A stretch of DNA of 64,000 nucleotides from Anastatus disparis. Lineage: Eukaryota > Arthropoda > Insecta > Hymenoptera > Eupelmidae. Positions 10,219 through 21,520 of the stretch are shown here, piece after piece. The notes beneath the pieces are model-generated. The model was not told the origin of the DNA and did not search any database. It saw nothing but the letters and a program-made list of their open reading frames with translations. Position numbers and translations under genes: made by a program. The DNA lies in assembly GCA_017163975.1 (NCBI GenBank), contig JAFFSR010000227.1, positions 8,298,501-8,362,500 of the forward strand, given 5' to 3'. Within the stretch, counting starts at the first letter, position 1; every line of letters begins with the position of its first letter.

Positions 10219-12646
10219 ATTTAATATTTTTTTAAGCCAAGCACACGTATACACTGTATTTGTCAAATTTTTAATAACAGAAATAAAAAAAGACTTTTCT
10301 CGCGAGTTGGGTGATTAACGATCAATAGTACAGTTAAAAGTGACATAATTCAAAGCTTGCGCAATGAAAAAATAAAAGAAAACAAATAATAAGCGAAGAT
10401 CATGGCTCATTCGTTTTAACTAACGTTGCTAGGCTCTATCTATTTTATTCTTTTCTTTCTCTCTCATACTCTCCCTTTTCATCTTTCTCATTCCCTTTGC
10501 TTACGCTTTGTTTGCTTCTCCTTTATGTGCTTCTATGTTTGCTTTATCGTTTTGCTTTTTTTTTTTATTACTTTTTGCGTTTCTGTTTTTTACGCTCATT
10601 GGACGATACGAGCTTCGTTGAGGAAAAAATATAGATCACTGCTAGTAATTTTTATCGAAATTTTTTTAGTTATTTTTTCATATATACATATATATGTGAT
10701 AGAGAAGTACAGCCCCTGAGCGCGATTTGCGCGCCTGCCCTCCATTTTTAATAGTAACATCTATAACGTTCAAAATAATGAAAAACATTTATTTTCTGCG
10801 TTATTTGGACTTAAAATCCGCGAATAGAAATATGACTGGATTAAAACCGTTACGTCAATCAATTATTAAAATTTATACCGAAATTTATAATAGTTTTAAG
10901 ATGTTTAAAATAAAAACATTTTGATCCATTTTAAATTCCTACTTCTTAGTTTAGAGCCCATTTCGGCCCATTTGAAATGTTTCAAATTCTATCAGGATAC
11001 GTAACGCAAAATATTTTCAAAAGAAAAAGTGGGTCTGTTTTTTAAAATTATTTTAAAAGTTAAAAACTATTTGAATTTTTTCACATTTTTAATTAAGTAA
11101 GTATGCTGTGCTTTTATGAATTTAACTTTTATGTTAATTAAAGAAAAATTTTATTATATTATTATAACTAAAAAATTGTTGAAGAAAAAATATTTGATTA
11201 GAAATACCGATAATACACATTTTTTCTAAATCAAAGAATTTTATTTTAAAAAAATTTTTGTAGCAAATTCTTGTATTATAACTGCAAACAATCATTTTTT
11301 TTGTTGTTATATATCAATAAATATTCCTAGGAACAATTTTTTATTGCACAGCTTTAGCAATGCTTGCTTTGTCTCTTTTATTTTTATACAGCTTTGTGTT
11401 GTCGCAGGGATTCGATGAAGTTTTAGCGATGGCAATTTTCTTTTTTTTTTCAAACGTAGCCAGATTACGTTGAATAAACATTTTTTTATGTCCTTTCAAT
11501 AATACACGTTTCATTTAAATACGCGTGTGCGTATGTAACATGCTTATTCATTATATTCAATATATTGGAATGTATTCCATATAAAAAGTTTTGAATCGTA
11601 CGGATTTAAAAAAAGAAATATATTCCATATTGATACATAAAAAAAAAAACATATTTTTTACATTCACTGAAAAAAATATTAAAATTTTATCTTTATTTTT
11701 CGTTATAATAAAAAAACAGTTTACTAAATTAATTATAATTTTATCAAATATTTGTACTACAGTTTTTATCTTTAATAATTAAATCACCCTCTGATCAGAT
11801 GTAAATTATACAATAATTATATAATTATTTTTATTTTCACAAAATCACCAACAATAATACTCATACGTTCGTACGAAAATTAAAATGATTCCGTAAAGAT
11901 TCGTACCGGAAATTTGAGTAATGATTCCAGCCTTTTCTTTTCAGTTAACAGGTTGCGTTTATTGCAAGTTTTATCGGTCTTCACCAAATATAACGTAACA
12001 TACTATAAAAATCCCGCCCTTACTTTATTACAGCATAAATTGGCTTTTATGATTTTTAGTTGTTATTTTATAGATTCCCTTGATTAAATCCTGGTTTTTT
12101 TTATAGAATATCCCACAGTGAGACTTAAGAATAATAAAGTGTTAAGTAAGTTTCACTTTTATTATACATAAACATAAAACTTGGTGAATTTATATTAAAA
12201 AAGAAAGAAAGATAAGATTCTGTGAATATTAATTTGTGTGTAAAATATTCTTGAAAAAAAAAACAAACTAGTTTCTTTTTTGTCTAGATTAACCTAAATT
12301 TTTTTTTTCTTAACAATACACCTTACTTGACTAAACTTTTGATGATCAACATTAACCTAAAAAAGAATATGAGCTTGCGAGACTACAAAAGCTTATATAC
12401 AAAGTTCAGACTATAAGTAACGGAAGCTAGCCATTTTCTTTCCGATACATATAAAGTTTAATCATTATTCTAATTTTGTTTGATCATCTCATTCGATTTT
12501 CCTTCTCTTCGAGTTCAAAGGCCAAAATAAGAAAAAGAAAGTAAGTTGAACGAGAAAAGAGAGAGAGAGAGAGAAGAAAAGCAAAGTGCAAGAAGAAGAA
12601 AAGTAGAAGCAGAGAAGGCAGCCCTGTGGCCCCAAAATGGGCTCAC
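10219..12646. other. No gene seen
   Basis: A/T-rich with pyrimidine runs at 10430-10580 whose Phe/Cys/Leu-rich frame is composition-driven. A GCGCGATTTGCGCGC hairpin occurs at 10719-10733. A GA microsatellite and purine tract run from 12530 to 12610. Confidence 0.5.
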
Positions 12647-12748
12647 TTTACTAAAAGGAGGTCGATACTTGTCTGTACGCTCGTAAAGGAGTATTAGGGT
12701 AATGGAGCAGCCGCTATAAACCAAGGAGCCTGTTTTCTCCCTGCCCAT
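12647..12748 (-). CDS. Candidate exon ending in GTGAGC donor
   Basis: The minus-strand ATG (12748-12746) opens 34 codons beginning MGREKTGSLVYSGCSITLIL and ending TDKYRPPFSK, then AGTAAA|GTGAGC (exon end 12647), phase 0. The frame also reads on through the putative intron (VSPFWGHRAAF), so the splice is not forced. The block 12600-12750 is markedly richer in G/C than its surroundings and is preceded on its left by a purine-rich GA tract. It may equally be a conserved non-coding island. The protein is not recognised. Confidence 0.22.
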
Positions 12749-13010
12749 TTATATATGTATGCGCTAAAATTTTACTAATAAAGTGCACGCTTTCTCATAT
12801 GTTTAATGAAATATAAACTTTTCACTGATTAAATTGTACTTTTTTTCTTAGCTGGTTAATATTTTCATAATTTTGCTTGCATTCGATCTGAATATTCTTT
12901 TCATTTTAAATAGAAATTTTTTTTATGGAAAATCGACGAGTTTTATTCTTTAAAGTATTTTTAAAAATGAAAATTTTTAATTTTTATCAATTAAATAATA
13001 AACACTAGAT

Positions 13011-13207
13011 GAGATCGTCAGTGGCTCAGTCGGTAGAGTGATGGATTCGTAATCTCGAGGTTTCGAGTTCGAATCCCGCTCTCGGCCGATTGATATACAA
13101 GCACCACTGTACGTTACATGTGCTTTGTTTACACACACACACTGAAAACCTCCGTCGCTAATTAGCATCGTAATGATAGCATAAATACTGCGACGTTAAT
13201 TTAAAAA
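13011..13207 (+). mobile_element. tRNA-derived SINE, copy 3, with target-site duplication
   Basis: Box A is at 13022-13033 and box B at 13067-13076. The copy is flanked by AATAAACACTAGAT on the left (12997-13010) and AATAATCACTAGAT on the right (13206-13219). This is a 14-bp direct repeat with one mismatch, the target-site duplication expected of LINE-mediated insertion. It also fixes the element's 5' end at GAGATCGTCAG. Confidence 0.95.
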
Positions 13208-13534
13208 TAATCACTAGATTTTAGTAATCTGAAATAGTGTTTTATCTTCATATTAGATTTAACGAAAAATTGTAGTAATTTTTTTTTGTATTATGACAAT
13301 TTGTGTTTGCAATATAAAAGATTTTTTATTCATACTAAACGTGTTTTAAATTTTGATTTCATATAAATTATAATTTTATATTATATTTGCCTTCACTATG
13401 AATTAATAGATATTTTTTATGCTTAAAAATAAAGTTTTTCATAGTTTTCCTATTATTGAAAATTTTAGTTGAGTATTCATTATTTTTTAACTCAAATATG
13501 AACTTATTAACGCTCAATGTGTGTTGATAATGTT

Positions 13535-13806
13535 GAAATAAATTAACAAGGACAGCCTTGGGTAATTATGCAAACTTTATTTATTTATTTATCTTTTTGT
13601 CCCGACGTTTCCAGCTTTTTTAATGAAGCCCTTTTTCAAGGAAAAACGGCATTAAACTTTTAAATATGACGTCGTATTTCGAAATTTAATACCGAATATC
13701 CTTGAAAAAGGATTTCGCTAAATATGTCCAAAACATGGAAACAAAATAAAGAATAAAGTAAAGTTTGTTTAATTATCCATGGAGATTGTTGTTAATTTAT
13801 TTGATC
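13535..13806. mobile_element. Fold-back element, about 270 bp
   Basis: The left half GAAATAAATTAACAAGG...GGGTAATTATGCAAACTTTA is mirrored by TAAAGTTTGTTTAATTATCC...GTTAATTTATTTGATC at the right. The middle (CCTTTTTCAAGGAAAAACGG, GACGTCGTATTTCGAAAT) is also mirrored. The arms are about 130 bp with many substitutions. The CCCGACGTTTCC...CCTTTTTCAAGG motif resembles sequence seen near some insect retroelements, but that is recall only. There is no coding capacity. Confidence 0.7.
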
Positions 13807-14129
13807 ATCATTATTTTTTATGGATAAAATAATTCAAATAAAAAGTAATATTGTGAACAGCGTTTTTTTTTTTTTTAAATTTTCAGTATTCTTTTCCTTT
13901 GCAAAAATCATCACGTTCTAGGAATGATACCTCACAAGCTGAAGTATTTTACTATAAAAATATGAAACATGCTAAAGGACCTTAAATTTTTTATGATTAT
14001 CATTTAACTTTGAACTTCATGATAATATAGCATCGAAAAATTCTATGGTACAAAAGCATATTGTAATTAAATAAAAATACTTTAATTTTTTTCTCCGTTC
14101 AGTTACGTATTAGTTTGTGTACGTATTGT

Positions 14130-14560
14130 CAAGTAATCTTAAGGCTGATTTTTCCAAATTACTATCGCCATAAAAATATCATCAACTTCAACTTTAAACA
14201 TTAATTTATTATTCTTAATTTTTTTCAGATTTCGAGGTCGTTTTTTCTTACAAATTTACCATTTTCTCATTCTGCCCCCCCTTTTAACACATAATTAAAG
14301 TGTCTTGTTATGTCCTCGATATTTTTTTCAAATTCTCGTCAAATAAGATTAGTTTCATCTTTGTTTAATGCAGTTCAGTTAAATTGTCGCCATCGTGTTC
14401 GCAGTATAAAGCTACATAATCAGAATTATCTTCACCTTTAGGGAATATCTTGAAATCCCATCATGATTAATCGATGTCATGGAGTAGAAAATGAGGTGGC
14501 GAGGAAAAAAAGATTGGCAAAGTTCATATTGATCTAAACTGTATTTATTAACTGTATAAT
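14130..14560 (-). pseudogene. Decayed MATH-domain (speckle-type POZ-like) coding relic
   Basis: Reading the minus strand in sliding frames gives three consecutive pieces in the order expected for a MATH domain. First is WDFKIFPKGEDNSDYVALY (14460-14404), the typical W-x-h-x-h-h-P-x-G-x(n)-D-Y-h-x-h-Y strand pair. Then comes a KFVRKNDLE segment near 14240, equivalent to the family's KFI-RRDFL motif. Last is KLMFKVEVDDIF (about 14205-14170), equivalent to the terminal KLTLFCEV strand. Between them lie frame changes and in-frame stops (for example TAA after LTELH, and a stop after LI), so it cannot encode a full domain. No BTB/POZ part is seen downstream. The assignment rests on my recall of the motif order. 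MATH/BTB genes are amplified in several insects, and dead copies are expected. There are no introns in the readable part, so a retrocopy or single-exon origin is possible. Confidence 0.5.
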
Positions 14561-15259
14561 TATGTTCGAAATCAAAATCTTTGAGATACGTATGTGTTCA
14601 ACAATCTCATGACAATTCCCAAGCTATGGTTAAATTATGTGTAGAAAATAAGAATCATAATAAAAGTGTATGATTAAAATTTTTCGTCAAATAATATTTG
14701 AGTTTCATATTTGTTTTTTATTTTTATCATCCTAATACTTTTAATTGTTGAAAAAACAATAGTTATAAATTAAATATTTGTCATTCTTATGCTGTAAATG
14801 TTACAATTTTCTAACTAATATATTAAACTTAAGTCTCTCAATAACTTCTAATGTTGTGATTTCTGTCAATGTGTTAATCATTTTTAAATTTAAAAAATTG
14901 AACAAAAAATATTAAATCTACAAAGGATTATAAAAAATAAATCAAAATGGCAATGAAACCTTTATATTTAGACTATTAAAAATTCCAAAAACAAATTATT
15001 AAAATTTATAATGATTGAGTTCATGGGTATAAAAGTTTAAATAATAGTTATAAATAACGCCATTTAAACAATTAATAGATTTAGATAAGATTAATTTATA
15101 AATCTAATTGTACATTGAATTTTTACGCTTGAACATTACAATCAGTCGTATTGATTTTAGGATACGTTGGAGTATAAGAAACCAGCCTAACTTGTTTTCA
15201 TTTATTTACGAAATCCTCAGAACTCTCAAAACACATTTAAAAAGTATTGCGATCAGTTA

Positions 15260-15454
15260 CTAGTTGATTTTGTACAATACTCTCCATTGATTTAAAAGTT
15301 TAACTATATGGTCATTCAAACCATTAATTTTGAATAAATTATTAAATAAAAATTTTCTTTTACATTCAGGACGTGAATGTAATTTTTCTACAGGAATCAG
15401 TAAAGACCGAATCCAAGCCTTCGTCCCATACAAAAGAATAAACTTACGTTGCAT
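15260..15454 (-). CDS. Unidentified ATG-started ORF, 64 codons
   Basis: The minus-strand frame has ATG at 15454-15452. It begins MQRKFILLYGTKAWIRSLLI, contains VEKLHSRPECKRKF and ends LNDHIVKLLNQWRVLYKIN. A splice-donor-like AAC|GTAAGT lies inside its start (around 15448). The LLYG-x-x-AW pattern is faintly reminiscent of the region after the reverse-transcriptase domain in some LINEs, but nothing else supports that. It is low confidence because A/T-rich DNA often gives frames this long. Confidence 0.15.
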   Translation of the reverse strand: MQRKFILLYGTKAWIRSLLIPVEKLHSRPECKRKFLFNNLFKINGLNDHIVKLLNQWRVLYKIN

Positions 15455-15800
15455 GCTTGTTGCTTATTTGTACGGGTCAGATGTCACATAGTATTTCGTA
15501 TACTATTTATGCTTAGCAAAGGTTTCTATTATGTATACCTATATTTTAGCCTTTGTAAGGCGCGGCTGAGATGTCACACTTATAAATAAAATAGCATTAT
15601 TTCCTTTTTATTTATAAAAAATATCTGAGTTACACTATATACTAATTTTATATGCTTCTAATTAAAATTTTAAATATAAAGATGTATAAATAATAATTTG
15701 ACGCATTTGGATATAAATAAATGTATTACTAATTTTATATATTTAAAAAATGTTTAAACTATAAGTGAAGTAATTTCGTAAAATTGTGTGTCTTTCGCAG

Positions 15801-15985
15801 AGAGAAAAAAAGTGCAAAGAGCAAAATTCTTATATAAAAAGGCCTTAGCCATGAACTTTGAGAAACATAAAAGCGTAAAGTACAGCTGGTTACGATTTCG
15901 CAAACTGAAATTTAAGGGAAATGATTTTTCAGAGATGAGAATCGATAGGCGTCTAGACACTTTGAAAAAACGAATGTATATAAAA
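15801..15985 (+). CDS. Weak exon candidate, Lys/Arg-rich
   Basis: The acceptor GTGTGTCTTTCGCAG (ending 15800) is followed by about 185 bases open in one frame (ERKKVQRAKFLYKKALAMNF, then EKHKSVKYSWLRFRKLKF and onward) to a donor-like AAA|GTAAATG at 15986. The Lys/Arg/Phe-heavy content is what A-rich DNA gives by chance, and the minus strand is also open. It is listed because both borders are splice-like. Confidence 0.13.
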
Positions 15986-18900
15986 GTAAATGTCTCCCCT
16001 TTCTTCTTCTTTTTTTTTTTCTTCTTTGTGTTAAATTTTAGTGGCCGTTATATGATTTTTATCTCACTTACAGGACCATCGGCTTTTGTCTTTTCTATAT
16101 CTTCTTTTTATTCAACTTCTTTTTTCGTCTCTACGTTCCCTTAACGAAAAACCATATTCTACATTGCGGACAATGACATCGAATAACGACGCCAAACTTG
16201 GCGAAATTTCATTTTACACCGAGAGTATATACATATATACATGCATGGATATGTGGAACATTTCACGTTAACTCTCGAGGATAAAAGATAAAAATAGCTA
16301 AAAGTCTGAGAATATATTCCATTTAGTACTCAAAATGTATAAAAAAATTTTAAATCAATTTTTAATTGAATTTTTGAACACAAAAACAATCAGCAATACC
16401 ATTTAGGAATATGTTAATAAAATACTTTTTGTTGAAAATGGTATGTACGTGAATTTTTGCAAACTACAATATGCAAATTTTTTAACTTATCTGATTGTTG
16501 GAAAAATACAATTTACTAAATGTGATAACCGATTTCGTTGAATTTGTTTTTTAACAGGTAATTTTCTTCTTTTCTTTTTTATTACTAAGAAATGGCACAT
16601 GTCCCAAGAAGATTATTATCAAATGCTATTTTTATTGAATTTTTATTATTGAATGTTTTCTTTTAATTCTAAAAAAATAGTAATTTTTGACGACTAATAA
16701 AATTTCTGATTTTTTTCTCTAGAAAGCATTGAGTTTTAGAAAAAATTTATATAAATATTTTCGGTTGGAAATAATGCTTAAAATAGACTTAAATTTTCGG
16801 ATATTATTAACAAATTCTATAAATTAAAACTGAATTCAAAAATTTTTGATGAATATATTTTATAATGGCTTCTAAATTTTTTCTAAAAATCAATACTTTT
16901 TGTGAAAAAAGAATCAGAAAAATAAATATTTTTTGCTACAAGTTTACTCTTTCTTCGTAATGGAAAAAAATAGAAAAAAACCGTTCAAAAGCAAATTTAA
17001 CCTGGGTGATTTCATAATTAAGTAAATAGAAAGTTTCTACCATTTAAGCAAACTGAAAACTCTTCATACGATTTCCAAAAGCTTAGATATATTCCACAAC
17101 TTATGATTCCTAACTAAAAGTATTTTAATAACTTTTTACCAAAAGTTGATAGTTTTAAAATAAAAAATTTATTTGAATATTTATTTAGAAAAAATAGTTG
17201 AAGATTATGTTTTTTTATGTTTCATAATTTTTTATCATTTTCACCTTGACCTCACAAATTTATGTTTGAATGTTTTGGGTACCAAATGAAAGTTAATCCT
17301 AGATTTTAAGCAATTTTTATTTTTTAACTAAACGAATTGTTGTGAAATGTCCCATATATCGTGTGCATATATACACGCGCACACGAGAGCGTTAAGGAGA
17401 CAAACGAGGATCTGCAAGAGAAAAGAGAGAGAGAAATCTCGAACAATTCGTAATGTTGAAGCTCGAAATAGTCTGGGATATGTTTTAACCGTGCGCTTAA
17501 ACTTGTATTGTAATGAGATAAGAAAGGTTTGAGCGTGTGTTATGCGTTGGTTATTTTGTTTTGCTTCTTGGTAAGTTTAATGTGGTTGTTTCAAAACATA
17601 TTTAGTAGTTATATAGATTAATATTGTCCCGTTGGAATAGACAATTATCTTTGTAGAATAAGTTAATGAAAATATAAATAATTAAATTACTTACTTTAAA
17701 AGAGATTTAATTATTCGCTGTAATGTTGATTTTGTTGATGAATCTGAAACATAATTAGAGACATAAGGAAATTAATTATTTTTTAATTCAAACAATATTT
17801 TTAAAATAATATGGTTGTTTAATAATTTAATTTAACAAAATATTATTTAAAATTGTATTAATTTTTTATGGTTAAATTATTAAATATTAAGTAATTAAAT
17901 ATGAATCGTATGAAAACTCAATTACTAAATTTTTCTTTAAATATTTTAAACAGACATATACATATTTTTAAAACAACAACACATATTTAAAAATTCAGTA
18001 TGAAACTCAATATTTAAATTTAACTTATCAAATCTATATGATCATGTAAAGCTTCAAAAGATATCGAATACAAAAAAGGTCATCTTTAGCTAAAGAGAAA
18101 ATTACAATAAAAAATGTAATTGAAAATCGATATCTGTCTGTACTTGTCTGTTTCTACTTATGTATATCAAGTATAGGACGAAATTGAAATAGCCAAAATA
18201 GAAATTAAAAATATTGCTCTTAATACGGACACTGTTACTTTTATAAATTAAATTATTATTTATAAATTAAAAACTTTATAATTTATTGGAATTCTATTTA
18301 ATATGCCTATAAAATTAAATGATAAAATATTAATTCAAAAGTGCAATCACAAGTTTAATTTAACAACTTAAATACTTTGTTTTAATACTGCTGTCTTAAA
18401 TAAAAGCTTACATAAGTGTAAAATAGATAAAATTGATAAAGTGAAAATAGATTAATGAGTATCCTAAAGTAAATGCAGTAAAGGTATTCCAAAATCCGAT
18501 ACATATCGAATATATACGATATTCAGAATCTCCTTACATCTTTGACTCTAAACTTCTTCTGTTACTCTGTGTAATTTGAACGATATATTCAAGAGAATTG
18601 AAGGCTTGGAAACAACAAGAGGGTGTATCGAAATTTTGCCGAATAATTGTCGTCCAAATGTCGAGTTTTGTCAAATCGCTCAAACAATAAAACGGAATGT
18701 TCAAAACTCGGTTTGAGAAGTGACTTCGTATAGAGAATTGAAGTGGGCATCTTTTTTCTTTTTGGCAAAAATTTGGACAAACTTATACGGCGAAACCTCT
18801 GTGCGTTCCCTTATAAACCTGATACTAAATCAATGGTGGACTCAATCTCTTTTACAAATAGTTCTACACTGAAAGAAGTCTTTGATATTTAATATTAAAT

Positions 18901-19656
18901 TCCAAAGTTAAAAAAATACCGTGACCAAAACAATGATTTTTGATAGAAAATACTATATTTTTTTTTCACGAAACACATATTTTTGCTGGATGCGAACGCT
19001 CTTCTGCATTTTAAAATTAAGTATTTCTTACTCTGCTGTTAAAACACTGAAAATATAAAGAAAGAATCGTCAATGTAAATTGAATAAAATCGAGTAACTT
19101 TATTTCAAAGTCTAAATGTCATTGTTCTTTATATCTTTGGAATAATTGTATTAAATCTTATATATAATCGGATTAAATTTTTTTCTCTTTATTTTTACGA
19201 AATTATCGTTTATATGAATCGACATTAACCGAGAAATTTTAAGGAAAAATATTGTAATGGTATGGAAAATTTTCAGAAACGAAAAAAACGTACTTATTCA
19301 GCTTTACATAAATTCTGGTAATAGCGTCAATTGTATATATTTTCTACTATAGCCTTATTGTTCTAAGAACATTAAGCTTTATAAACTTTTATTAATGGGA
19401 ATAGTTGGTTAGCTGAGGAATAAATTTCACGGATAAATGTAGCATAAAATAAATTGTGTGCATTACAAGCATTGAAAATTGGTGATTTATTAATGGGAAA
19501 TAAGTTTTGCGGGACTCAAAATTAGTATTTAATTTTGATAATTTATTGTTTTAGGTGATAGGAATATCGTTAATCACGGGAAAAAATATATTACTTTTTG
19601 ATCTTTAATCAGATTAAAAATATAGAAAACTGTAGGTAATATATGTATTTTTTAAA
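15986..19656. other. No gene seen
   Basis: A/T-rich, intron-like. Slightly G/C-richer islands at 17345-17560 and 18540-18840 have no convincing frame or splice borders. Confidence 0.5.
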
Positions 19657-19849
19657 ATTTTATTTAACGTCGCTGTATTTCAGCTATCATTACTATGCTA
19701 ATCAGCGACGGAATTCGTAAGTGTATCTGTGAACAAAGCACATGTAACGTACATTGGTGCTTGCATCAATCAGCCAGGACTGGGATTTGAACTCGGAACC
19801 TCGAGAATAAGAATCCATCGTTCTACCGAATGAGCCACTGACGACCTCT
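19657..19849 (-). mobile_element. tRNA-derived SINE, copy 4
   Basis: The minus-strand copy shows TTTAACGTCGCTGTATTTCAGC at the 3' end and the head GAGGTCGTCAGTGGCTCATTCG near 19830-19849. Box B is mutated at one base (GTTCAAATCC). The short flanks AAATTTTAT and AAATTTTTAT may be a worn target-site duplication. Confidence 0.92.
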
Positions 19850-20379
19850 GAAATTTTTATATTCATTTATAGTAAAAGATTCTTGTTCTGGAAAAGGTAG
19901 TTACTAAAATAGACTTTTTAAATGTCGATCAAAAGAAAGGACATTAATATATAGGCTTTGCTCTTAAGAGCAATTAAGCCATATTTCTAGTCTATTTAAT
20001 TTATTATTTTTCTAAGTAAATATCAAATATTCTCTCAACAGTAACTGATTAATTCTAAATTGAAATTTAATATATAAATTAATTAATTAAATTTAATAAA
20101 TTAAATTTAATAATTAAATTTAATACATGAAATTAAATTACGTAAACAAGTTAAGCTTTGATAAATTTTCCACGAATTCCAAAATCCATTGTAATTAAAT
20201 TTAATTTTGCTCATATCTGTTACATGCTTTGAGCGATTTCTAACAAATTGTCAAAGATTAACATATATAATGAGCTTTTATATTCTTTCGTGACGTGAAT
20301 ATTAATTATTTGAAGTGGTTTTGACTGAAAAATAGTGAAAATTAAATTTATTTAAAATATTCATTGGCCAAAGTATGCT

Positions 20380-20537
20380 CAACGAATATAGAAGTTCATC
20401 GTAGAGTATCGCCTACAGTAACTTTGGGGACACGTTTTCTTCAGAAGGCACATGATGTTTATATGTAATGTCTCCTCAAAACGAGTCCTCAAAATTAGTA
20501 TAGGAAGTATCTTTCTATACTACTTCTATATTCGTTG
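20380..20537. mobile_element. MITE with 16-bp perfect terminal inverted repeats
   Basis: CAACGAATATAGAAGT (20380-20395) is inverted at the right as ACTTCTATATTCGTTG (20522-20537). Weaker similarity extends outward (AAGTATGCT on the left, TATACTG on the right). The right end reads ...ATACTG|TA, that is CAGT...ACTG-like with TA, suggesting a Tc1/mariner-type origin; the left end is mutated. There is no coding capacity. Confidence 0.6.
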
Positions 20538-21028
20538 GTATACTGTATTTCCGACTAAGTTATTAATAAAATTTAAAAATGTTAAATTCTAAATAGTTTT
20601 AGTATATTATCTTTATAATAAATTTTGTGATATTTGTTTCATTTTATCAAAATGCTCAAGAAAAAAAAAGCAACTTGTATTAAAAAATTTACATAACTTT
20701 TTTTTATGATATTGTGATAACTATTGTGATAAAAAAGAGAAAATAAAGTTGAATCTTGATAAATCCTAGAAGACTGCAACAAACAAATTCACTAAATCTT
20801 AACATGATCTACAACTTGTACAAAGCTGTAGAATTTAGAATTCATTTGAACAAAAAGCTCCCATACAAAACTACCAGATTTATCGAGCAGTTGATAATAA
20901 TCAAGGATTTTACCCACTTGCCAATAAACTTTAAATCCTTCTTAAAGTAATCATCAATAGCTTTAAATCTCTAGCCATTAGTCAGAGTATTATCTCCTTT
21001 CTTCCCTCTTCCCTTTTTTCTCCTTCAG

Positions 21029-21067
21029 CTCTCATATGTTATTGATAGCAGTAGTAACATGGAACAG
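21029..21067 (+). CDS. Candidate 39-bp microexon behind a strong acceptor
   Basis: A long pyrimidine tract (20995-21026, interrupted CTTTC/CCTCTT/CCCTTTTTTC) ends in TCCTTCAG. Then come 39 bases ending at ATGGAACAG|GTATCAG. In phase 0 the segment reads LSYVIDSSSNMEQ with no stop. The acceptor is among the best on the plus strand of the window. The donor is acceptable but not optimal. Nothing recognisable lies on either side: upstream is A/T-rich, and downstream is the TG microsatellite at 21311. It could also be a decoy site or part of a non-coding exon. Confidence 0.28.
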
Positions 21068-21310
21068 GTATCAGGCCTAAAGTCTCGTAAATTCATTTGT
21101 GAAAATTAATCTCGTATAAAGAGAGCGAGAGAATGCTTTTGGGGCCAAAGGAGATTGGGTTGAAGAATAATAGATTTATTGTAACATAAAGAGTCCTTTC
21201 GTATATAACGAAACTATTGCATGCACATCCATGAATTCCGAGGATGAAGGCTTTAAATGCTGTTATGCTTATAACTGCATCTCGCGAACGTTAAATCTTC
21301 TATATTTCTC

Positions 21311-21520
21311 CCTACACACATGTGTGTGTCCAAGTGTGTGTATGTATGTGTGCATATGTGTATGTGTGTATATGTGTATGTGTGCATATATGTATGTGTG
21401 TGTGTTTCGTGTGTGTCTATGCTTGTATGTGTATATACCTGTATGAATTTAATGTGTGTTCATATACGTGTGTGTGAATGCATGTGGGTGTGTGGGGGTG
21501 TGTGCGTAGGCATACGTGTT
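21311..21520. repeat. TG-rich microsatellite/minisatellite
   Basis: Imperfect TGTG / TATG / TGCATATG runs extend over about 200 bp. The Cys/Val/Tyr-rich open frames across it (VCVCVYMCM type) are composition artefacts. Confidence 0.9.

Noticed and set aside
15475..15590. Direct repeats AGATGTCACA about 90 bp apart with a small CTTAGCAAAGG/CCTTTGTAAGG inverted pair
   Set aside because: Too short and without termini to define an element.
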